This document shows positions 6,065 through 15,000 of a DNA stretch of 64,000 bases, in pieces (position 1 is the stretch's first letter; each line of letters starts with the position of its first letter). This stretch comes from Gilvimarinus polysaccharolyticus (GTDB lineage: Bacteria > Pseudomonadota > Gammaproteobacteria > Pseudomonadales > Cellvibrionaceae): positions 1,886,078 through 1,950,077 of the forward strand of contig NZ_LFIJ01000001.1 in assembly GCF_001187555.1 (NCBI RefSeq), written 5' to 3'. The notes under the pieces are model-generated. The model saw nothing but the letters and a program-made list of their open reading frames with translations. It was not told where the DNA came from and did no database searches. Both the position numbers and the translations under genes were made by a program.

Positions 6065-6113
6065 CCCAACTGGGGGACACTTCCCCAGCGGGGGACGTCT
6101 CCCATTTTAGGAG
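6065..6113 (+). promoter_or_regulatory. two-hairpin leader, copy F (before klcA)
   Basis: CTGGGG (6070-6075) pairs with CCCCAG (6083-6088). CTCC (6099-6102) pairs with GGAG (6110-6113), the ribosome binding site of the ATG at 6119. Confidence 0.55.
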
Positions 6114-6118
6114 GCTTT

Positions 6119-6553
6119 ATGCAATCTAGCACAGCAGAAAACCAAGAGCAGCCAATTATGGCCAAGATGGCTTCTTCCAACGCCGAAAGAGCACGGATAA
6201 TGCCAGATCTCTTTCCTCAATGTTTTATTGAAGTCGAGACAACAACCTTTAGTGTTGCTGACAGGATTTCAAAAAATTACAACGGAGGGTACTGGGAATT
6301 TTATCGCCTCACAAATGGTGGTTTTTTTATGGCGCCAAGCGTTACCGATCGCATGCAAGTATCAATACCCTTTGGTAATGATTTTTCGGGAGAGATGAGT
6401 GCGGAGGCATTCGGTATCACTGTTACCTTGTTTACGTATTGCTTTCTTGCTGAAAAATTTCCAAATTCGAGCTTAGCTGATCATTACAGTAAATTGTATG
6501 AGTTTATGACTGAGCACGCCGAAGCAAGTACGATTTGGCAAGCCATCGACTAA
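6119..6553 (+). CDS. klcA: antirestriction protein, KlcA/ArdB family
   Basis: ArdB/KlcA proteins are plasmid- and ICE-borne inhibitors of type I restriction, protecting the element on entry into a new host. The match is strong: R-A-R-I-M-P-D-L-F-P near residue 24, then ADRISKNYNGGYWEFY and NGGFFMAP, then a helical C-terminus, with the usual length of about 144 residues. AGGAGG lies 5 nt before the ATG. It follows leader copy F, which would suit tight control. The element also carries its own type I restriction system, so this protein probably acts against the recipient's system. Confidence 0.92.
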   Translation: MQSSTAENQEQPIMAKMASSNAERARIMPDLFPQCFIEVETTTFSVADRISKNYNGGYWEFYRLTNGGFFMAPSVTDRMQVSIPFGNDFSGEMSAEAFGITVTLFTYCFLAEKFPNSSLADHYSKLYEFMTEHAEASTIWQAID

Positions 6554-6580
6554 ACGACCATTCGGTCATATCCAATTCAC

Positions 6581-6597
6581 AGCCCTCAATGAGGGCT
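6581..6597 (+). terminator. terminator hairpin after klcA
   Basis: AGCCCTC-AAT-GAGGGCT is a perfect 7-bp stem followed by CATTTT, 27 nt after the klcA stop codon. Confidence 0.55.
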
Positions 6598-6615
6598 CAT
6601 TTTAGGAATGCATTT

Positions 6616-6672
6616 ATGGCTTACGATCGTTATAAAAAGTCGACAAACGTCCCGTTATTGATGCTTAACTAA
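6616..6672 (+). other. 18-codon ORF, possible remnant of a backbone gene
   Basis: An ATG at 6616 opens 18 codons (MAYDRYKKSTNVPLLMLN) ending in a TAA inside an inverted repeat. It may be the truncated start of an ICE gene that was cut when the toxin locus inserted. Evidence is only its position and a weak TAGGA upstream. Confidence 0.2.
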
Positions 6673-6682
6673 GCATCAATAA
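6655..6682. terminator. 13-bp inverted repeat at the end of the toxin locus
   Basis: TTATTGATGCTTA (6655-6667) and its complement (6670-6682) are separated by 2 bases. The repeat overlaps the stop codon of the last minus-strand gene of the toxin locus and lies between convergent frames, so it is a likely bidirectional terminator. Confidence 0.5.
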
Positions 6683-6911
6683 ACGCAAACCCTATCAACA
6701 TCACAATCAGTGCCAATTGCAACCCACCCGCACGAACACAAATATTTCTATCTTTTTCTGAAAACATATTTGTTTTAAAAAACCAAAATGGATTTGTGTG
6801 TAGATATTTAGCATGCTCAGATTTCTCAAGACTTCCTAAAGCTTTCGACCAACAAGCAATATACATCATCACTACGATACCAAACACTAGCATATAAATT
6901 ATTTTAATCAT
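6669..6911 (-). CDS. small membrane protein, candidate immunity protein
   Basis: The 80-residue product has a hydrophobic N-terminal segment (residues 3-22) and a second one at the C-terminus (about 62-78), with a charged loop between, so it is probably an inner-membrane protein with two spans. Its ATG overlaps the TGA of the preceding 56-residue ORF, which in turn overlaps the end of the orphan Rhs tip. Gene order in Rhs loci puts immunity genes just downstream of the toxin tip, so protection against the HExxH toxin is the likely role. This is inferred from position; no immunity family was recognised. Confidence 0.6.
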   Translation of the reverse strand: MIKIIYMLVFGIVVMMYIACWSKALGSLEKSEHAKYLHTNPFWFFKTNMFSEKDRNICVRAGGLQLALIVMLIGFAFIDA

Positions 6912-7078
6912 GTAACCACTTTCAATTCAGACCTGCCCCTTTTTTCAGCCTCTTCCGTGATAGAGGTGAATTTCTCAGCCTTGACTATCAGTTGCTCTTG
7001 AAATGCAAATGACGCCAGAGCAATGATAAGTAATAAAAGTATAATTTTTTTTCTATGTTTAAATACATTCACATTCAT
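6908..7078 (-). CDS. 56-residue membrane or exported protein between toxin tip and membrane protein
   Basis: ATG at 7078 (minus) opens 56 codons: a basic start (KHRKK, residues 7-11), a strongly hydrophobic segment (IILLLLIIALASFAF) and a charged, helical remainder. It overlaps the end of the orphan Rhs gene by 20 bases in another frame and its TGA overlaps the next ATG by 4 bases. The layout of two overlapping junctions suggests real, coupled translation. It could be half of a two-protein immunity to the HExxH domain, or a membrane anchor. Confidence 0.5.
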   Translation of the reverse strand: MNVNVFKHRKKIILLLLIIALASFAFQEQLIVKAEKFTSITEEAEKRGRSELKVVT

Positions 7079-8375
7079 TACCACTATTCTTCATATTATT
7101 AATTCTTTCTAGAACCTGCTGACTGACTAGATCAGCATTTACCTCTGGATCAAGAAGCCTAAAGTTTTCTAATATATTTCGAATTATTCTCCATGGCACC
7201 CCTTTCCTTTCTTCAAGATGAGCATATTCATGGGCCAAGGTCTGAGGGAGGTACTCCAAATTCTCTGAATTAAATAATTCTGGTACTATATTGAAGTTAT
7301 CAAACCATCTAGATGCCTCACCCAAAGCACCCAAGCCATCCATTAAGTTTTCATCAACACCAATTTGATTGTTATTTAACATACGAGTCAAATTCTCAGA
7401 ACCTTGACTGTAGCCAGCGCATTTTAGCTTTTTAATTGCTTTTTCTATTTGATTGCGCTCATTTTCGTTCAGGTTCCTAGTCCTTTTAAGTAAGCCATTG
7501 GGATCAACCCAATTAACCGGACTCCCCAACACATACCCATACAGATTAGTATCCCCACCACCAAACCCTATCGGATCCCTAGCCGTCCAGCGCCCTATCA
7601 CAGGGTCATAATCCCTAAAACCAAACCGCACCAAGCCGGTATCGGCATCATACAACCCACCCGCAAAACCAAACGGAATACTAAAGGTTGGGTTAGAATC
7701 CTCAATCACAACGCCATAACTATCATAGCGAATAGATTTAACCACAGCACCGCTAGCATTTGTGATGACCCTAGGCGAACCTAAATGATCGGTTTGAATA
7801 AAGTAACGTTGCCCGCCTTGTGTAAAACTTGTGGGTGTATGCCCCAACGTATGCTCAAAGCGTTGTTTGAGGTTACCCTGGCCATCGTAGGTGGCGAGCA
7901 AGGTGGTTAAGTCTTGCCATAGGTACTTCTCAGCGAGCACACCATCCACCAGTTTAGCCACACGATTACCCAGCGCGTTATGACGGTAGGCGATGCTTTT
8001 GGTTGGAGTATCGACTTGTTTTAGTCGCCCTACACTATCGTACACGTAGGTGGTTAGCTCGCTGTTCTCGCCATCTACTAACAGCTTTTCACTTAGGCGT
8101 GCATTACTGTCGTAAGAGTAGGTGACGTTACCCTGAGCTGCTAGCTGATCGCCTGTGTTGTGTGTAGCGGCTTGGTTGATTACCCCTAACTCGGTGCTGG
8201 TGCGTAAATTACGGTTGCCGTTGGCGTCATAACCATAAGCCTCCACAACGTCGCCATTTTTTTGCACCTCGGTTAAGCGGTTGCGAGCATCGTAGCCGTA
8301 CACGTAGGTATCTTGTGTTCCACCGGACAGCATCTCGGTTTTTTGAATAATCTGGCCGGCATCGTTGTAGTCCAT
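7059..8375 (-). CDS. orphan Rhs tip with HExxH putative metallopeptidase toxin domain
   Basis: Residues 1-290 repeat the last YD repeats and Rhs core of the large Rhs gene almost exactly, up to the DPNGL boundary that separates core from variable tip in Rhs proteins. The tip (about 145 residues) is unrelated to that of the large gene and contains HEYAH at residues 382-386, a zinc-peptidase HExxH motif. There is no signal peptide and no clear ribosome binding site before the ATG, so it is probably not made as an independent secreted toxin. It is best read as a silent cassette that recombination through the shared 847-bp segment could join to the full-length gene. Confidence 0.85.
   Translation of the reverse strand: MDYNDAGQIIQKTEMLSGGTQDTYVYGYDARNRLTEVQKNGDVVEAYGYDANGNRNLRTSTELGVINQAATHNTGDQLAAQGNVTYSYDSNARLSEKLLVDGENSELTTYVYDSVGRLKQVDTPTKSIAYRHNALGNRVAKLVDGVLAEKYLWQDLTTLLATYDGQGNLKQRFEHTLGHTPTSFTQGGQRYFIQTDHLGSPRVITNASGAVVKSIRYDSYGVVIEDSNPTFSIPFGFAGGLYDADTGLVRFGFRDYDPVIGRWTARDPIGFGGGDTNLYGYVLGSPVNWVDPNGLLKRTRNLNENERNQIEKAIKKLKCAGYSQGSENLTRMLNNNQIGVDENLMDGLGALGEASRWFDNFNIVPELFNSENLEYLPQTLAHEYAHLEERKGVPWRIIRNILENFRLLDPEVNADLVSQQVLERINNMKNSGNECECI
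7528..8374 (-). repeat. 847-bp direct repeat, copy in orphan Rhs tip
   Basis: This segment matches 9518-10364 at high identity and without indels (offset 1,990 bases throughout). The right breakpoint is sharp, immediately after TCCA at 8374/10364; the left end decays near the core/tip boundary. Confidence 0.85.
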
Positions 8376-8442
8376 CGCCGTTGCTTACTCGGCGTAAACT
8401 TAAGACGTCAGAGAATAATTCCGCCCTCTTTTATTTCGACAA

Positions 8443-9030
8443 TCAACAATCTTTCAACGACGGAGTTTCGGACAAGAACTTTTCTACTACCTCCCCTACA
8501 TCCTCTCCTTCTAAGAAAGTATAGAGCAGCTCTCTTTTTTCCTTATTAACATCAAAATCAATAACTTTTTGATTATAATTACTATAAAAAACCAATGACC
8601 AATATAAAGATGAAATCATGTTCGACCGTGATTCTAATGCATAGCTTTCAGACTCCATTAGCACTTTAATTGCCCCAACATATCCTTCATTTGCCAGAGA
8701 TTCTACATAATCAATATTTATTCCATAGTCTGATATTCTTGAAAGCCTATATTGATTATAAACCAATTCACTTTTAACAATACACTCATCGTCTATATTT
8801 TTTACACCATCAAGTATTTCGCCAATTAAATTTTTTGCTTGTATATTATTTATATCAAGTAATGAAACCGCACACCCGAATCTCTCGACAGGGTCTTCGG
8901 ACTTGCAGCTTCCGTTCACCAATCCCATACACCTCTCATCACCCTCGTCGCAAATAGAAGTGTCAGAAGCGCCAACATAATCCGTGCTCCCCATCAAACA
9001 TAGAAAAAATATTGTCCTTAAGTGATACAT
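8443..9030 (-). CDS. exported protein, candidate immunity protein for the large Rhs toxin
   Basis: The gene starts 12 bases after the stop of the giant Rhs gene on the same strand. The 195-residue product has an N-terminal hydrophobic segment (LRTIFFLCLMG) with a plausible cleavage near residue 21, six or more cysteines, and a helical, acidic body; it is probably periplasmic. The position directly after the toxin tip is where immunity genes lie in Rhs systems, and a periplasmic protein would fit a toxin acting there. No family was recognised. It is AT-rich compared with the ICE backbone, like the neighbouring tip. Confidence 0.6.
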   Translation of the reverse strand: MYHLRTIFFLCLMGSTDYVGASDTSICDEGDERCMGLVNGSCKSEDPVERFGCAVSLLDINNIQAKNLIGEILDGVKNIDDECIVKSELVYNQYRLSRISDYGINIDYVESLANEGYVGAIKVLMESESYALESRSNMISSLYWSLVFYSNYNQKVIDFDVNKEKRELLYTFLEGEDVGEVVEKFLSETPSLKDC

Positions 9031-9042
9031 ATTTAACCCCTC

Positions 9043-12000
9043 CTATTTACTTGGACTAAATGTTTGCCAACTACCAGGATTAGAATAATCGGCCTTCCCA
9101 TTTTGATCCGTTGGATAAACGCCCATAATCGAACCATCGGAGCCTACCCAAACAAAATCTGTAGGTGCTGTCACATCAACCTTCAGTATATCTGCTAGCT
9201 GCTGAGCAATACCATTGGGGTCGCTCCCGGTACTACAAGAAACTAACCTTACAGACTGACCTTCAATCCAGCCTTTACGCCTCATCACATCAGCCAAATT
9301 ACTGGCTGATCTTTCATATTTATAATGAATGATTTCGGTATTGCCGTGACCAAAAACCACATATTCCCCGGAAAAGTTACTTGTATCGAGCACCGTTCCA
9401 ACTTTATGCTCCGTCATCAAAACATCGGTGCTCGTACTACCTGCATACGGAATATGCCTCCCTCCGTTCAAATCCGCCTGAAGCCCATTTAAATCGACAA
9501 ACTGTATAGGATTATTTGAGACATATCCATAAAGATTAGTATCACCACCACCAAACCCAATGGGATCACGTGCTGTCCAACGCCCAATGTCCGGATCATA
9601 ATCCCTAAACCCAAACCGTACCAAGCCTGTATCGGCATCATACAACCCACCCGCAAAACCAAACGGTATTTTAAAGGCTGGATTAGAATCCTCAATCACA
9701 ACACCATAACTATCATAGCCAATAGATTTAATCACTGCGCCACTGTTATCGGTAACGACTCGCGGTGAACCCAAATGATCTGTCTGAATAAAGTAACGCT
9801 GCCCACCTTGCGTAAAGCTTGTGGGTGTATGCCCCAACGTATGCTCAAAGCGTTGTTTGAGGTTACCCTGGCCATCGTAGGTGGCGAGCAAGGTGGTTAG
9901 GTCTTGCCATAAATACTTCTCGACAAGCACACCATCCACTAACTTGGCCACACGGTTACCCAACGCATTGTGACGGTAGGTGATGCTTTTGTCTGGAGTG
10001 TCGACTTGCTTTAGTCGCCCTGCGCTGTCGTAAACGTAGGTGGTTAGCTCGCTGTTCTCGCCATCTACCATCAGCTTTTCACTTAGGCGTGCATTGCTGT
10101 CGAAAGAATAGGTGACGTTACCCTGAGTCTCTAGCTGATCGGCATTATTGTGAGTAGCCGTTTGGTTGATTACCCCTAACTCGGTGCTGGTGCGTAAATT
10201 ACGGTTGCCGTTGGCGTCGTAGCCATACGACTCTACAACCGCGCCATTTTTTTGTACCTCGGTTAAGCGGTTGCGAGCATCGTAGCCGTACACGTAGGTA
10301 TCTTGTGTTCCACCGGACAGCATCTCGGTTTTTTGAATAATCTGGCCGGCATCGTTGTAGTCCAGGTTGTAGGCATAGTTGGTGTTGCTGCCTTGGGTGT
10401 ATTGAACATCATCCACCTCGCCATAGGGTGTCCAGCTGCGGCTCTGGCTCCAACTGCCGTTGTTAATATTTTCTGGCAAGCCATTTAATCCATTGTAGCT
10501 TAGCGTAAAGCCATGGATGCTCGTGACTAGGCCATCGTTATCGTAACCTATGGCGGTTGTATCACCGGCGTAGGTTAAGGTATCAACCGCAAAGTCAGCG
10601 TTGTAAGTATAATCAATAGCCGCATTGAGCTCGCCTTGATACCGCTTTTGGATGAGTAGCGTGCCGTCGTAGCTGTAATCTACCAGCTCCGTTCCGGTTT
10701 GCACCTCATCGAGCTGGTCGCCTAACTGGTAGCGGTATTCAGTGGTCGACTCGGGCCGTATTACTTGAAACAGCTTGCCTTGGCTGTACTCATAATCAAT
10801 GGTGTTGCCCGAGGGAAGTGTTATTTTCTTTACCTGACCCTCGCCATTGTAAGTGTACTGCGTACTCTCAAACTCTGGCCTGTCTTGAGTTTTTACCTCG
10901 TTGATCTTGTTGTAGGCAAAATCGTGCTCCGCTAGCGTGGGAACGGTCACCTTAGTGGTATTACCGTTCTCGTCGTAGCTAAACTGGGTGGTATAGCTAT
11001 CGTCATAGGTGATTTCCGATACACGCCCCATGACGTCATAGTCGTAAAAGGTCTCTCGATTATCGGGTGTTACGACTGATGAGAGTTTTCCACGCTTATT
11101 CACATCATCGTAATTATAGGTGGTAATACGGCTGGCAGACTCTACCTCCATTAAGCGACCGCGAGTATCGTACCGGTACAGTACGTCATTTAACCCAGGC
11201 ACTACTGATCGGCTCAGCGTTAAACTTTCTGGATCAGTGTAGGACGTACTGGTACGGCCTTCGGGGGTAGTGACGTTTGTAACGCCGGTGTGCCCGTTTT
11301 TCACTAGCGTTGTCGACTTACCATTGAGCGTTGCAGTCAGGGTGTAAGTCAATGTATCGGCACCGTTTTCTGCATACTCTTTGTCAATCGCCCCAGTTCG
11401 TACAATACCGCTTGGTGTTGTCACGGTAACTTGGCTAGGCGTTGGCCTTAGAGTTTTAGTGTCCAGCTCGCTTGTAATCTGCGCCGTCATCCCATAAGCA
11501 CTAACGGTTTCTGATAACTCGTCGGCACTTACTGTTATTGTACGTATAGCACCCGCCTTACTGGCGCTGGTCGTCTGAACGTCGCCATTAGCTAAGCTCT
11601 GTCTTGTAACCTCATATCGGTTATTCTCAGCCGTTAGATAGCCATACTGACTTGTACCCGTCGCAATACGATTATCGTAAACCTCCCAGAACCCTGAGGC
11701 TGGGTCCCACACCTCTTCAATCCGACCTAGGGTATCGTACTGACGCGTATAGGTATTATCTCTTCTATCTACTTTACTCGTTAGCAGCCCGCCTTCGCGA
11801 TAGCTAAAGCTAAAGTGATTGCCGTCCTCATAACTAACTTCTTTTAGGTCGTTATTTTCGTCAAGGAGTAGCCACGTTGTTTCGCCATCGGGTGCGATAA
11901 TACGATCTGGCACCCCTGAAAAGTCTCGCTCAATTTTGGTTTCGTTATTAAAACGGTCGGTTATGCTTATGACTTGGCCGGCATTGTTATAGCCGAATGT

Positions 12001-15000
12001 ATTTAAGGTGACGCCACTGGCCATATCAATCGTCTTGGTGTGTTGACCTTTGTTATTAAAAATAAAGGGCGAGCGCGATGCACTGGCGTCTTCACGTACA
12101 CAACGAACATTGTATGCGTCGAGCTTATCAAACCCCTGACTATTGTAAGAGATACTTTCGACAGCCCAAGCCTGCTCTTCATTCTGAATATTGGTTGTTG
12201 AGCTCCAATAAGGATTCCGATCAGGATGGCCTGGGCCCCATAGACCCGTAAAGCTTGTTTCATTTTCAAACACGTCATTCGGAAGTACGTAAAGTAACTC
12301 GTTGACGTTGGGAAGCCTCCAATTATCGTAACCAGCATGAATGGACGCTTCACAGTAATCAACGCTACCCTCCCAACCAAGAACGACTGAAGTATTATCG
12401 GATGAATCTTGCCACATCAATCCATTGTCTTGATCAATTACGACCTCTTTAGAGCTGTCACGCTGCAAACCACTCACTACCCTTATGTCCAGAGGCGTCC
12501 CGCGTACACAAACAGTTGGCACTTTTTTGCCATAGGTACTTAACGAGGACTGGTGCCATTTATTGAAAGCTTGCGCCATGCTGTAAACTCGGCTCCCTGA
12601 CGTCCCACCAGATTTATCAATTGTATACCCTACCTCCTTGTTCGTCGGCAATCGCCAACCACTGTCTAGCGGTTCCGCATCATTCGCACAATAATCAGCA
12701 GCCTCTGATTTAGTCAGAGCAAGATAAGGATTAAAGGTGTTCTGCCACTCCAGCCCAGTTACATTATCAATCAGTACGTTCTCATCGCTGATTGAGTAGT
12801 CAACCGTATTACCACCCGCTTGGTAATAGCCATCATCGCCGTCAATATAGCTGAAAGTTTGCCCAGTTATCAGAATAAGCGAGGCCATGGGGACTTCCGT
12901 CACTGTGCCGTGACCAAGATACACTTTGCCTGATGGATCCAGTTCGTGAACATTAGAAAGCGACCAGCCCTCGGCCAATTGACGGTCAAAAGTGTTTTTT
13001 ACGGTAATGCCGCTGCTCTGCCAAGCAACATAACGACTACGGCCCGGTACCTGTGTGGTTATATCGCTCACCGTGGCCCACGCTCTTGGGTATTCATTCA
13101 AGGCCATCTCATCGTTAGCAGCATTGCCTGGACTGGTATAGACCGTTTGGTACTCAAACCCAATACTGACCTTACCTCTTACAAGGCCGGAAATCTGACT
13201 GCCATCAACCGCTGTTCCATCCCAGATAAATTCAGCTTCGACATTAGATTCCGGCAAGAAGCGTTGCTCGTAAACTCTACCAGCGATTTCCAACTTGGCG
13301 ATCATTGCCAGCAGTGTGGTAGGAACCTCACTGCCACTAACAGGTACTCGAATTTTATGTTTATATCCCTGTGTGCGCTGGCTGGCGTAATGTAAGGTTA
13401 AGTTAGTACCGGCAACGGGTATATCTTCATGAAAGGTCTGCTGAAATGCTTTTAAGTATGAACCAGTACAACAAGTGGCATTATTATCCGTACTTTGTTC
13501 TCCTGTCTCAACTTTAGCCTTTTCGGGTGACTTATCTTCAACTTGCCCTTGGTTCAAATCATACGCAGAAAAATGACTAACAGAAGCCCACCAGAGTGTC
13601 ACTCCTGGGGAATAACCAATCAAGCCAACCGCTTCATCTGCTGTGCTACCGTTACCATTTAGATCGTCGGGCAGGCCATCACCGGTATAATCTAAGCCAT
13701 CAATAGTGCCATCGCCGCTGGAGTCTAGCGTCATTACAACCACAGCGTTATCTTCAGCATCCCAAAAAGCTGTTCGGCGGTTGTAGTAGCCAACTGGTAT
13801 TATTTCACCCACCTCAAAATTTAAAAAGTTATCAACAAAAACGCTCACATTTTTATCAAACATTACAACATCAGCGTAATGAGTGCCCTCTATATGAAAG
13901 TCTGATGCCCACGTAAAAGCGACCTCTTTGGGAAGCTCACCAGGCATTGACTCTGGCGTCTCAAAGTCGGTGGCACTTAGGTCAAATTCCTCTAGCGGTC
14001 TCAGCTCGCCATCAACCGACTGAATAGTGGCAGAACTAACGCCATTAAAAACCAGCGTTGTCTTTCGTTCACCGTGCTCATCGACAATAGGAGTTGACTG
14101 ATGCACTTGAGTCAGCCCGCTTGTAAGGTCTATGTGTGTCATTTTGCTATCGCGCGGCAGCAAACTAACCTCATTTACTACGGCCCACTCTGAGCTCGCA
14201 CCTATCAATGTGCGCTGCACCACCACGTAGCCTGACTTTTCATAGACAACAGTTTGCTCGCCAGCCGGACCTGTGAGGATAAAGCGCCCATCATTGTCGG
14301 TAACAACTGATCCGTAATTTTTTGCATCTAACAAGCTGACCTGCACGTCATGCAGCGGCACACCGTAACGATCTGTCACAACACCGGTGTAAACAGCCAT
14401 TGCTTTGGGGTTAAACTTCGCCGTGGTGGAGCCTGCCTCAGTGAAGGAAAGCAACTCAGGCAGAGTCGCATTTCCGGCGAGATACGGCGCTACGATTTCA
14501 GCATTAGTACCAATAAAGGAGCTTACATTTACCGGGCTGCCAACCGTGACATACAAGCGATTTGATTCAATATCGCCAAACTGAGCATACACTTTTGCCG
14601 GGCCGGGTTGTAGAGCAGAAACGGAGCCCGCCTCTACCGACACAACCGATTGGTCGTTGCTGGTAAGCACACCAAGGCTTGTTAGATCTTGTTCAGTCCC
14701 ATCATCATATTGCCCAATAATTGACACCGAACTCGACTGCCCCAGTGCCAAATGCATATTGCTGGGCTCCAAACGTAGCCCAGTCAACCCTTGAAGGACG
14801 GGGTCACCTTCGGGAAGGTCAATTGCATAAGGTATGCAGCCCTGCGCCTGACTTACATCAACAACCCCAATGCGAGACTGATCCCAGTTTGTGCCCTGAT
14901 CGATCGTATTTAATCCTACAACTGAGCCGTAGGTCGCGGGAGAAGCTGAATCAGGGTCAAACAAGCCTTTCGAGACACTGAACCCGATGACACCTTCTGA

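Noticed and set aside
12946-13395. 149-codon plus-strand frame inside the giant rhs gene
   Set aside because: It is antisense to the conserved Rhs entry region, which is clearly coding on the minus strand.
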